Part shown: positions 18,990 to 26,748 of the stretch, in pieces
Numbering within the stretch: position 1 is the stretch's first letter
Layout of the letters: each line of letters begins with the position of its first letter
Assembly: GCF_006539725.1 (NCBI RefSeq)
Contig: NZ_BJNO01000003.1
Span: 329,665 to 393,664, forward strand
Origin: Klebsiella terrigena
GTDB lineage: Bacteria; Pseudomonadota; Gammaproteobacteria; Enterobacterales; Enterobacteriaceae
Direction: 5' to 3'
Length of the DNA: 64,000 nt
Position numbers and translations under genes: made by a program
Notes under the pieces: model-generated
Told to the model about the DNA's origin: nothing
Databases searched by the model: none
Seen by the model: only the letters and a program-made list of their open reading frames with translations

Positions 18990-19290
18990 ACCTGTCCTGT
19001 CAATCTGTGCTGTTGCTACGTTATCGTTATTGGAATGAGACGCACTCTTAACGGCGTCATCAAAGAGACTACCGCGCCGCCGGGCGAGAGAAAAGATTTT
19101 TACCCGTCGTCATGCATTAACGGCAAAAAATGTGCATTCTACGGCCTGTCATCAGCGGGCGATCGGAAGGTTCTGAAATTATGGATTCTTTTTTAATTGA
19201 ACAGCTCACAACCTTCCGATGACATCTTTTAAGAATTGCTGTAAATGGTTTACAATTAACAGATCTCCAATCCTGGAAATGGTGAGTTAA
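18990..19290. other. Intergenic region between divergent shiA and the molybdopterin-fold gene
   Basis: 301 bases. Besides the inverted repeat described separately, it is AT-rich from about 19170 on and holds both promoters. No small gene was seen. Confidence 0.5.
19162..19220. repeat. 11-base inverted repeat with 37-base AT-rich interior
   Basis: ATCGGAAGGTT (19162-19172) and its exact complement AACCTTCCGAT (19210-19220). A TGTCATC stretch lies outside each arm. It lies 70-130 bases upstream of the gene at 19291 and could be a protein-binding pair or a long-loop hairpin. Confidence 0.6.
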
Positions 19291-19788
19291 ATGCGTTTAC
19301 TTTTCGCAGTTTTATTTTGTTTCATAGTTTTACCAAATGCATTTGCAGAAAAACTGCCCGCGCCTCAGGGCAAGCCCGTTTTAACCATTTCCGGCCTTAT
19401 TGGAAATACAAATGTAGGCGATACCGCGGTGTTTGATCGCGCGGCATTAGAGAAGCTGGGCATGCAGACCGTCGAAACCACCACCCCGTGGTTCTCCGGG
19501 AAAATCCGTTTTGACGGAATTTCCCTTAGCAAGCTCATGGACTTAGTCGCAGCAAAGGGTAAGTCGGCGCGGGTTATCGCCCTCAATGACTATACGACGA
19601 TCGTGCCGATTGATGATTTCCATAAATTCCCCGTTATTTTGGCTTTAAAAATGAACGGTGAATATATGCGCGTTCGCGATAAGGGCCCGCTGTTTATTGT
19701 TTATCCTTACGACAGCAGTCCTGATTTACAAAATCAAATCTATTATTCCCGATCGGCGTGGCAGGTTGCGAAAATTATTATCGAGTAA
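19291..19788 (+). CDS. Exported protein with molybdopterin-oxidoreductase-like fold
   Basis: 165 residues with a cleavable signal peptide (ends NAFA at about residue 19). The mature part resembles the oxidoreductase molybdopterin-binding domain in small form: TISGLIGNTNVGDTAVFDRAALEKLGM, TPWFSGKIRFDGISLSKLMD, FIVYPYDSS. No Cys ligand for molybdenum is visible, so it is unlikely to be an enzyme. It lies 150 bases upstream of a GGDEF-EAL gene and may sense or bind a periplasmic ligand for it. The ATG follows TGGTGAG. Confidence 0.75.
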   Translation: MRLLFAVLFCFIVLPNAFAEKLPAPQGKPVLTISGLIGNTNVGDTAVFDRAALEKLGMQTVETTTPWFSGKIRFDGISLSKLMDLVAAKGKSARVIALNDYTTIVPIDDFHKFPVILALKMNGEYMRVRDKGPLFIVYPYDSSPDLQNQIYYSRSAWQVAKIIIE

Positions 19789-19938
19789 TAGCCTGTCCCG
19801 CCAGGCGTAATTGTGCATAGGGTTTGGACACCGGCAGGGCTCAGGAATCAAGGCGTATACGGCGTACGCAGAAATTTTGAGCTCTGCCCAGGAGCAAACT
19901 GATAAATAAAACAGCCTAATGGGATAGGCTCTAAGGGT

Positions 19939-21870
19939 TTGATCTTGAATCGAATACTCACTGCCATTATTTTGTCGCTTTTCGTTATCACCGGATACAT
20001 TACCTATCTGGTGCATGAGCGACAGAGCGAGCTGCAAAAGTTGACCCGCTATACCGATTCGTGGTCAATCGCGCAGATAGTCTCTGAGTATATGCGGCTG
20101 GAAGCGCATCTGGGCTCCTATGCCCTGGGCGTTGAAGGGGTCGATCGGGATGATGTCCGGCTGCGTCTGGAGATCATGATGGGCCAGATCAAACCGCTAG
20201 AGCAGGGGGAGCCGAGCGAGTTTATTCGTAAGGATGCGGGGCGCCGGGCGACGATTGAGAACCTGATCGCGATTCTGTATCAGCTTGATAAGCAGCTGGA
20301 TACCATCACCCCGCAGCAGGTAAAGCCGATTTTGCAGCGCATGGGCGCGCTCGATGGCCCTATGACCGGGCTGGCGTCAATGTCGCTGGCGCAGGATATT
20401 AATATTGTTAACCGGACCCACGATAAAATACAGAATCTCTATTTTATCTATTCGATTATTTCTATTCTGCTGATCACCATGTGTATTTCTTTAGGCCTGT
20501 TAATGCTGCGGCAAAATAACAACCTGCGCCGCGCGCACGTCCGCATGAAGCTGCTGGCGAACGATCTGCAGGCGTCTAAAGAGAAGCTCCAGGTGCAAAA
20601 CCGGCGTTTGCAATACGACGCGTATCATGACTCCTTGACCGGGATGCCGAACCGCCTCTCCTTCTGGCAAAAGCTGCAGGAGATCGTCAATCAGGTTCGG
20701 CCATATAACGGCTCGGCGGTGGTGATGCTGTTCGATCTGGACAATTTTAAGGACGTTAACGATACGCTGGGCCACGATTCCGGGGATAAGCTGCTGCAGG
20801 ATCTTGCCAGCCGGCTCTCCTTTTTCCGCAGAACCTCCGAAACCCTGTACCGGCTCGGGGGAGATGAGTTTGCGCTGGTCTCCTGTGATTTAAGCGAAGA
20901 GCAGGCTCTGGCGCGGGCGACGGTGATCCGCGAAAAGATTAGCCAGCCGTATCAGGTTTATGATTCGCTGATCAATATTGATGCCTGCATCGGGATTGTT
21001 ATCTCTGACCGGGAAACTCGTACCGATTATTTATATAAATGCGCCGATCTTGCGCTTTATGAGGCGAAAAAAGAGGGCTCGGGCACCGTCCAGATCTTCC
21101 GCCCGGGGATGCTCCAGCGCCTGCAGGAGAATAAATCCTTTGAGGACGACCTGCTGCAGGCGCTCGATAACGGGGAATTCCGCGTTTACTACCAGCCGAT
21201 TGCCGATACGATGAGCGGCGAGATTTATGGCTATGAGGCGCTGGTACGCTGGTTCCATCCGGTGCGCGGCATGGTGCCGCCGACAATATTTATTCCCGTC
21301 GCCGAAAAGATTGGCATGATTAACCCGCTCGGGGAGTGGGTGCTTAAAACCGCCTGTGAGGAAGCGGCGAGCTGGTCATCGCCGCTCAAAGTGTCGGTCA
21401 ACGTATCGCCCGTTCAGCTGATCAACAGCTCGTTGACCGATACCGTTATCTCGGTGCTAAAGCACACGGGGCTGGATCCGCACCGCCTTGACCTGGAAAT
21501 TACGGAATCAGATGTGTTTAATGAAAACACGCGCTCTTTGGAAATCCTCAGCCAGCTGCGCGAGCTGGGGATCCAGATTTCTATTGATGATTTCGGTACC
21601 GGATACTCCTCATTATCACGACTCAGCTATTTCCCGTTTGATAAGATTAAAATCGATCGCTCATTTGTGATTAATATTCCCGCGCAGAAAGATGACCTCG
21701 ATATTGTCCGGCTGATTATCAGCATGGGTAAAAGCTTGCATATGCGGATCGTAGCGGAAGGCGTTGAAACGGATGAGCAGTTAAAATCTCTTCAGCAATT
21801 AGGCTGCGACCTGGTGCAGGGCTACCTGATTGGCAAGCCGGGGCCGCTGAATACCGCAAGTAATAAATAG
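19939..21870 (+). CDS. Membrane-bound GGDEF-EAL protein (c-di-GMP turnover)
   Basis: 643 residues starting with TTG at 19939 after CTAAGGG; a second TTG lies six bases on. The domains are: a membrane segment at 5-25, a periplasmic helical sensor region to about 170, a second membrane segment (IYSIISILLITMCISLGLLML), a GGDEF domain with intact RLGGDEF, and an EAL domain with YEALVRW, EITESD, DDFGTGYSS and VAEGVE. Both catalytic signatures are present, so either synthesis or hydrolysis is possible. It probably forms a unit with the exported protein before it. Confidence 0.9.
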   Translation: MILNRILTAIILSLFVITGYITYLVHERQSELQKLTRYTDSWSIAQIVSEYMRLEAHLGSYALGVEGVDRDDVRLRLEIMMGQIKPLEQGEPSEFIRKDAGRRATIENLIAILYQLDKQLDTITPQQVKPILQRMGALDGPMTGLASMSLAQDINIVNRTHDKIQNLYFIYSIISILLITMCISLGLLMLRQNNNLRRAHVRMKLLANDLQASKEKLQVQNRRLQYDAYHDSLTGMPNRLSFWQKLQEIVNQVRPYNGSAVVMLFDLDNFKDVNDTLGHDSGDKLLQDLASRLSFFRRTSETLYRLGGDEFALVSCDLSEEQALARATVIREKISQPYQVYDSLINIDACIGIVISDRETRTDYLYKCADLALYEAKKEGSGTVQIFRPGMLQRLQENKSFEDDLLQALDNGEFRVYYQPIADTMSGEIYGYEALVRWFHPVRGMVPPTIFIPVAEKIGMINPLGEWVLKTACEEAASWSSPLKVSVNVSPVQLINSSLTDTVISVLKHTGLDPHRLDLEITESDVFNENTRSLEILSQLRELGIQISIDDFGTGYSSLSRLSYFPFDKIKIDRSFVINIPAQKDDLDIVRLIISMGKSLHMRIVAEGVETDEQLKSLQQLGCDLVQGYLIGKPGPLNTASNK

Positions 21871-21946
21871 CTGAGGGTTAATTCTTTACTGCGGATCGGC
21901 TAATGCCGAGCCGTCTTACCTTATATTTAATAAAGATAATCCTTGT

Positions 21947-22011
21947 TGGGTATAAATAGGGGTAGAGTGAAATTTCTTAAAAAATAATACCCTCAGTGAT
22001 TAAAAGGGGTA
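21947..22011 (+). promoter_or_regulatory. Cluster of NarL-like heptamers upstream of yeaR
   Basis: Four (T/A)GGGTA-type elements: TGGGTA at 21947, AGGGGTA at 21958, TACCCTC at 21988 (opposite orientation) and AGGGGTA at 22005. They resemble TACYYMT heptamers bound by NarL. E. coli yeaR-yoaG is nitrate-induced through NarL and repressed by NsrR. No 7-2-7 arrangement is seen, so this is suggestive only. Confidence 0.4.
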
Positions 22012-22076
22012 TATCATATGCAATATATTTCCCCGTTCCCGACCGTGCTCAATGGTGCGGAAAGAGAGGCCGAATC

Positions 22077-22409
22077 ATGCAGCGTATCGTTATTCCTACC
22101 CACTACGTGCATACCCGCACAACCCCGCTATGGACCAAAGAAACGGCACCAGCGTCAATCTGGCAGCGACATCTTGATGCCGGCACGCGGCAGGGCGTCT
22201 ACCCTCGTCTGGCGGTCATGCAGGGCGCTATACGCTATTATGGCTATACGGATGAAACCGCCCCTGAACCTGTCGAAACGATGACGATAGAGGCCGGCCA
22301 GTTCGGCGTCTTTCCGGCGGAAAAATGGCACCGTATTGAAGCGTTGACGGAAGATACCGTTTTTAACGTGGATTTCTATGTCGATCCTAAAATTCTGATA
22401 GAGGGATAA
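22077..22409 (+). CDS. yeaR: YeaR-like DUF1971 protein
   Basis: 110 residues from the ATG at 22077, preceded by AGAGAGG. It aligns closely with E. coli YeaR (HYVHTRTTPLWTKETAPASI, RQGVYPRLAVMQGAIRYYGY, AGQFGVFPAEKWHRIEA), a small cupin-like protein. In E. coli it heads the nitrate/nitric-oxide-responsive yeaR-yoaG operon, and a yoaG-like gene follows here 10 bases later. An earlier in-frame ATG exists (21996) without homology. The biochemical role is unknown. Confidence 0.88.
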   Translation: MQRIVIPTHYVHTRTTPLWTKETAPASIWQRHLDAGTRQGVYPRLAVMQGAIRYYGYTDETAPEPVETMTIEAGQFGVFPAEKWHRIEALTEDTVFNVDFYVDPKILIEG

Positions 22410-22419
22410 AGCTGAACTT

Positions 22420-22758
22420 ATGAACAGTGAAAATAAAGGCTATTCATTAGCGGTTGTTAACGGCAACAACGATGAAAAACAAGCAAAAGTCTATCTGAAA
22501 CCGATGGCACTTTATGTTCCCGATATTGCGGTGCAGGCGGTAGCAGAACTTATTGGTTCACTGTCGGTGGATAATGAGCAGGGCAAAGGCTTTGTTCTGT
22601 CGGTGACCAATAATAATAACGGCATATCGGTAGATAAAGAATTTGCTACCCTCGTCGAATTACAGGATCCGCTCATTGCCGCCGATGCGGTGAAGGATCT
22701 GGTTAATATCGTCCGCGGCTATGAATCGGACGAAGAGACCAACGTCTGCGGCTGGTAG
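22420..22758 (+). CDS. yoaG: YoaG-like protein with tandem duplicated domain
   Basis: 112 residues, nearly twice the 60 of E. coli YoaG. The C-terminal half (from about residue 53) matches YoaG directly: VLSVTNNNNGISVDKE, DAVKDLVNIVRGYESD and the final NVCGW. The N-terminal half repeats the same pattern in degenerate form (SLAVVNGNND, YVPDIAVQAVAELIGSL). E. coli YoaG is a homodimer, so this looks like a fused dimer. It sits in an operon with yeaR and ends in a clear terminator. Confidence 0.85.
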   Translation: MNSENKGYSLAVVNGNNDEKQAKVYLKPMALYVPDIAVQAVAELIGSLSVDNEQGKGFVLSVTNNNNGISVDKEFATLVELQDPLIAADAVKDLVNIVRGYESDEETNVCGW

Positions 22759-22775
22759 CCCAGCCCCGATAAGTC

Positions 22776-22804
22776 AGGCAGACCTCCCCGGCGTCTGCCT
22801 TTTC
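22776..22804 (+). terminator. Terminator of the yeaR-yoaG unit
   Basis: A perfect eight-base-pair stem AGGCAGAC/GTCTGCCT with a nine-base loop, then TTTTC. Confidence 0.8.
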
Positions 22805-22899
22805 TCCCCGGACAGTATCCCACCTTGGGTCATCATCTCCAGAAGTTCTCTCATCCGCCAGGCTCCCTTTCTTTGTCTTCCTGTCTTGATGTTTATAAC

Positions 22900-22913
22900 T
22901 AACTAGTTGGTTA
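22900..22913 (+). promoter_or_regulatory. TetR-type operator, site 1 (isomerase promoter)
   Basis: TAACTAGTTGGTTA, inside a 20-base near-palindrome at 22895-22914 with one mismatched pair. It lies about 120 bases upstream of the TIM-barrel gene at 23034. It shares the TAAC-N6-GTTA form with eight other sites, all in the 22.9-43.4 kb cluster. Confidence 0.75.
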
Positions 22914-23033
22914 TGTGATGGCGATCGTATTTACCCAACACGTTCATTTCTATAATCCTTTGTTGAGAAAATTGATGCTCAATTTAGGTGGGTTTTACGT
23001 TTTTCAGGCTAAGCAAACAACGAGGTCGCCGAG

Positions 23034-23867
23034 ATGAATCAACCCGACAGTCGTAAACTGTCTCTTAATACCGCCACGGTGCGGCAGAAATGGCAGCTTA
23101 ATCAGATCATCGAAGGCTGCGCCCGGCATGAGATCCGCGGCATTGCGCCGTGGCGCGACCAGGTCCAGGCGCTGGGGCTAAAAGAGTCAGCGCGTCTTAT
23201 CCGGCATTACGAGCTGGCGCTAAGCGGCTATTGCCGCGGGGGGATGTTTCCCGGCAGCACCGCGCAGGAGCGCCGCGACAAGGCGCTGGACAACCGACGG
23301 GCAGTTGACGAAGCGCTGGAACTCGGCGCTCCGTGCCTGGTGCTGGTGGTTGGGGGGCTGCCCGCGGGGTCGAAGGATTTGTCCGCCGCCAGGCAGCAGG
23401 TGTGCGATGGCTTAAGCGAACTGCTGGAATACGCGCGCCCGCTCGGCATGCCGCTGGCCATTGAACCCCTGCATCCGATGTATGCCGCCGAGCGCGCCTG
23501 TGTAAACACCCTCGCGCAGGCAAACGATCTGTGCGACCAGTTAGGTGATGAGGGGCTGGGTATCGCAGTCGATTTATACCACACCTGGTGGGATCCGCAG
23601 TTTCAGCAGCAGATTGAGCGCGCGGGCGCGGGCCGGCTGCTGGCTTTCCATATTTGCGACTGGCTGGTACCGACTGCGGATATGCTGCTGGATCGGGGCA
23701 TGATGGGAGACGGGGTGATTGATATCCGCAGCCGTCGTCAGGCGCTGGAGGCGTTAGGCTATACGGGTTTTCACGAAGTGGAGATCTTTTCGCAGCATAA
23801 CTGGTGGCAGCGGGAGCCGGATGAGGTGCTGGCGATGTGTAAACAACGCCACCGCGAATTTGGCTAG
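23034..23867 (+). CDS. Sugar phosphate isomerase/epimerase-family TIM-barrel protein
   Basis: 277 residues of the AP-endonuclease-2-like TIM-barrel superfamily. Metal-site candidates follow the family pattern: AIEPLHPMY (Glu, His), IAVDLYHTWWDP (Asp, His), AFHICDW (His, Asp) and HEVEIFS (Glu). Such proteins epimerise or isomerise free sugars, ketoses or inosose-type rings. It is the leftmost member of the TAAC-N6-GTTA regulon and converges on the DUF993 gene. The substrate is unknown. Confidence 0.82.
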   Translation: MNQPDSRKLSLNTATVRQKWQLNQIIEGCARHEIRGIAPWRDQVQALGLKESARLIRHYELALSGYCRGGMFPGSTAQERRDKALDNRRAVDEALELGAPCLVLVVGGLPAGSKDLSAARQQVCDGLSELLEYARPLGMPLAIEPLHPMYAAERACVNTLAQANDLCDQLGDEGLGIAVDLYHTWWDPQFQQQIERAGAGRLLAFHICDWLVPTADMLLDRGMMGDGVIDIRSRRQALEALGYTGFHEVEIFSQHNWWQREPDEVLAMCKQRHREFG

Positions 23868-23878
23868 AGGCGTGATTT

Positions 23879-23901
23879 ACCCAGAGCCGTCGGCTCTGGG
23901 T
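23879..23901. terminator. Hairpin between converging isomerase and DUF993 genes
   Basis: A ten-base-pair perfect stem ACCCAGAGCC/GGCTCTGGGT with a three-base loop. The T content after it is low. Confidence 0.55.
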
Positions 23902-23915
23902 CGTCGCCTCTGTGC

Positions 23916-25079
23916 TCAGAGACCGTAAACCGTGAGCAGATTCTGCATTCGCCGGGTGGCCAGCGGCGGATTTTGCAGCAGGCCGGCCCGGTCGGCGAGG
24001 CGGAAAATTTCAGCATAATGGCCGATCTCCCGCGCCGACTGCATTCCACCGGCCATCGCGAAGTGGTTCTGATGGCCGTTGAGCCAGGCAAGGAACACAA
24101 TGCCTGCTTTGTAATATTGCGTCGGTGCCTTGAAGATTTCCCGTGACAGGGCAACGGTAGGATTCATCAGGCGGTAGTATTCGTTGCTATTGCCCAGCGC
24201 CAGTTCGTTAAGCGCGGCGGCGGCAACCGGAGCGATGGCATCAAAAATGCCCAACAGCGCATGTGAATAATAGCCATCTTCCCCTTCAATCAGCTCGGGA
24301 TAGTTGAAATCATCACCGGTATACATTTTAACCTGGGGCGGCAGGCGCTTGCGGAAGGCGACCTCTTTTTCCTTACTCAGGAGTGAAATCTTAATGCCCT
24401 CCACTTTATCAATGTTGTTACCGATGACCTCAAGCACGGTATCAGCGGCGGCGTTGAAATCTGCCGATCCCCAGTATCCGCCCAGCGCAGGGTCAAACAT
24501 CTCACCCAGCCAGTGAAGAATAATTTTGCCTTTGCTTTGTTCGAGCAGGCGGTTATATACGGCAAGGTAGTCCTGCGGTGATTTTGCCACTGCGGCCAGG
24601 GCCCGACTGGCCATCAGGATAATTTTACCGTCATGCTTCTCGACCAGCTCCATCTGCTCTTCATAGGCGGCGATGACCTGCGCCAGGGTGGTCGTGGCAG
24701 CAGCCTCCAACTGATCGGTACCGACCCCGGCGGCAAGATCGGCTCCCGGTACGGTTTTCGCCTCCTTCAGAGAGCGCACAATCAGCTCTTGCGCGATATT
24801 CCAGCTGACCCCCATGCCGCGCTGAGCGGTGTCCATCGCCTCGGCAATATTAAATCCCAGTCGCCACAGATGGTGGCGGTAGGCCAGCGTCGAGTCCCAG
24901 TCAATGCGCGGATTGTTCAGCCAGTCCGCGCATTGATGCCGGGGATCGATAACCACGTGCGCTGCGGCATAGGCAATCCGATTAAACGCGGGGACGATGG
25001 TGCAGGCTCGTTCGTCCGTCGTCACAAGGCGGTAATCAGCGATGGTGCCTTGCGGCGTTGGCAGGTCGATTTTCAGCAT
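23916..25079 (-). CDS. DUF993 protein, dihydrodipicolinate-synthase-like
   Basis: 387 residues recognised as DUF993, a group placed with class I DapA/NanA-type TIM-barrel aldolases. The LHWLGEMFDPALGGYWG segment, a Lys in GIKISLL at the position expected for the Schiff-base lysine, and KMYTGDDFNYPELI are visible. It is probably a carbon-carbon lyase or hydratase acting on a sugar acid or keto compound, but no DUF993 reaction is known to me. Its start lies 19 bases from operator site 2. Confidence 0.78.
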   Translation of the reverse strand: MLKIDLPTPQGTIADYRLVTTDERACTIVPAFNRIAYAAAHVVIDPRHQCADWLNNPRIDWDSTLAYRHHLWRLGFNIAEAMDTAQRGMGVSWNIAQELIVRSLKEAKTVPGADLAAGVGTDQLEAAATTTLAQVIAAYEEQMELVEKHDGKIILMASRALAAVAKSPQDYLAVYNRLLEQSKGKIILHWLGEMFDPALGGYWGSADFNAAADTVLEVIGNNIDKVEGIKISLLSKEKEVAFRKRLPPQVKMYTGDDFNYPELIEGEDGYYSHALLGIFDAIAPVAAAALNELALGNSNEYYRLMNPTVALSREIFKAPTQYYKAGIVFLAWLNGHQNHFAMAGGMQSAREIGHYAEIFRLADRAGLLQNPPLATRRMQNLLTVYGL

Positions 25080-25097
25080 ATTTATCCCTTCTTTAAG

Positions 25098-25111
25098 TAT
25101 CTAATTGGTTA
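25098..25111 (-). promoter_or_regulatory. TetR-type operator, site 2 (DUF993 promoter)
   Basis: TATCTAATTGGTTA; in the wider 20-base frame (25095-25114) arms AAGTA and TACTT pair. The left half is degraded (TATC for TAAC). It is directly upstream of the minus-strand DUF993 start, where a bound repressor would block transcription. Confidence 0.65.
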
Positions 25112-25276
25112 CTTGTAAGGTGTACTTTTTGCTCAGGTAAAAGTCAAGGCATTCGCGGCGAAAGTGATAACCTGACCGGCCTCCTGTGAGCGGGAAGCGG
25201 TCTTTACCGGCAATATTTGTCGCTGAGTTAACAACAATTATTTAACCGTATTGACAACAATATTTATTCAATGTAG

Positions 25277-25290
25277 TAACTATCTGGTTA
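25277..25290 (+). promoter_or_regulatory. TetR-type operator, site 3 (acyl-CoA dehydrogenase promoter)
   Basis: TAACTATCTGGTTA, 67-80 bases upstream of the acyl-CoA dehydrogenase start. It shares the gap between divergent genes with site 2, one site per promoter. Confidence 0.75.
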
Positions 25291-25357
25291 TTTAATTAAT
25301 GCGTTCGGATGTCGCAAAAAACAGGCGGCATGAATAATAGCCGGCAGGAGAATGACC

Positions 25358-26491
25358 ATGTATTTGACCGAAACCCATCAACAGATCCGCGAAATGACCC
25401 GTAAGTTTGCCGACGAAGTGATTCGGCCTCAGGCAGAAGAGCTGGACAGAGAGGAGCGCTTTGCGGCCGAGATCTATCAACAGATGGGTGAGCTGGGCTT
25501 GTTTGGTATCACCGTTCCGGAAGAGTATGGCGGCGTTGGGCTGGACGCCGTTGCCTACGCCGTGGTGATGGAGGAGCTGTCGCGTGGCTACGCTTCGATT
25601 GCCGATCAGTGCGGCCTGGTGGAGCTGCTGGGTACGCTGTTGTCCAAATACGGTAACGATCCTCAGCGCGCCCAATGGCTGCCTGGGCTACTGAACGCGT
25701 CGCTGAAAGGGGCCTATTGCATCACTGAGGCCGGCGCCGGCTCTGACGTTTCGGGAATAAAAACCACCGCCACGCGCAGCGAAGAGGGCTGGGTGCTGAA
25801 CGGCAGCAAGCTGTGGATCCATAATGCACCGGTCGCCGATGTGGCCTTCGTTCTGGCGCGCACCGATAAAGAAGCCGGCCACCGCGGGATGAGCATTTTT
25901 ATTGTCGATTGCTCCCGCGACGGCGTCACGCGCGGCGCTAAAGAGCACAAGATGGGCCAGCGCTCGTCGCAGGTCGGCGAACTGCACTTCAGCCAGGTCA
26001 AGCTGCCGGCGGACGCGCTGCTGGGGCCGGAAAACCGCGGCTTCCATATTATGATGAGCGTGCTGAATAAAGGTCGGGTGGGGATTGGCGCGCTGGCGGT
26101 AGGCATCGCGCGCGCCGGTCTCGAGGCGGCGATTGAATATGCGAAGCAGCGCGAACAGTTTGGCAAGCCGATTGCTGATTTCCAGGGCGTGCAGTTTATG
26201 CTGGCAGATATTGCCAAAGACACCGAAGCCGCTCGTCTGCTGGTGCACAGCGCGGCGTATAAAATTGATACAGACGCTCCGGACACCTCGATTGCCTGTT
26301 CAATGGCGAAGTGCTTTGCTGGCGACGCGGCGGTACAGCACAGCGGCAACGCGGTGCAGATTTTTGGCGGCGGGGGCTATATTCGCGGCGTGGAGGTGGA
26401 ACGTTTGTACCGCGATGCCAAGATAACCCAAATCTATGAAGGAACTAACCAGATTCAGCGCATGATTATCGGGCGTAATTTGCTGGCATAG
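25358..26491 (+). CDS. Acyl-CoA dehydrogenase
   Basis: 377 residues from the ATG at 25358, chosen over 25352 because GGAG then sits at proper spacing. FAD-dependent ACAD features are CITEAGAGSDVSG (FAD/substrate loop), KLWIHNA, GRVGIGALAVGIAR, REQFGKPIADFQGVQ, and the C-terminal IYEGTNQIQRMIIGR with the active-site Glu seen in short/medium-chain members. It introduces an alpha-beta double bond into an acyl-CoA and passes electrons to ETF. ETF and ETF-QO genes lie next door, so the electron path is local. The chain type is unknown. Confidence 0.92.
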   Translation: MYLTETHQQIREMTRKFADEVIRPQAEELDREERFAAEIYQQMGELGLFGITVPEEYGGVGLDAVAYAVVMEELSRGYASIADQCGLVELLGTLLSKYGNDPQRAQWLPGLLNASLKGAYCITEAGAGSDVSGIKTTATRSEEGWVLNGSKLWIHNAPVADVAFVLARTDKEAGHRGMSIFIVDCSRDGVTRGAKEHKMGQRSSQVGELHFSQVKLPADALLGPENRGFHIMMSVLNKGRVGIGALAVGIARAGLEAAIEYAKQREQFGKPIADFQGVQFMLADIAKDTEAARLLVHSAAYKIDTDAPDTSIACSMAKCFAGDAAVQHSGNAVQIFGGGGYIRGVEVERLYRDAKITQIYEGTNQIQRMIIGRNLLA

Positions 26492-26520
26492 CGCCCGTTG
26501 CCTGATACCGCAATCGGGAC

Positions 26521-26554
26521 AAGGCTGGTCGCCTCAGGCGATCGGCCTTTTTTA
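26521..26554 (+). terminator. Terminator after acyl-CoA dehydrogenase
   Basis: AAGGC...TCGCC-TCA-GGCGA...GCCTT forms an interrupted stem of about ten pairs followed by TTTTT. Confidence 0.75.
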
Positions 26555-26713
26555 TGGTTTGTAATGGTGGTTTGGGAAAACGCGAACGTTCTTCGCTCGC
26601 GCTGTGAAAGAGCGGGGTGAAATATTGTGCTGGAACGGTTCGTTCACGGTGATTCCGGTTTTCTCACGCCCGCTGCGGGTGAACGGCATGGGGCGACTGA
26701 GCTGAGGCAAAGA

Positions 26714-26737
26714 AAACCCCGGCGCTGCCGGGGCGGG
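26714..26737 (-). terminator. Terminator after ETF-QO gene
   Basis: Read on the minus strand: CCCCGGC-AGC-GCCGGGG followed by TTTTC. It closes the etf operon against the converging gene. Confidence 0.75.
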
Positions 26738-26748
26738 AACGGGTGAGA

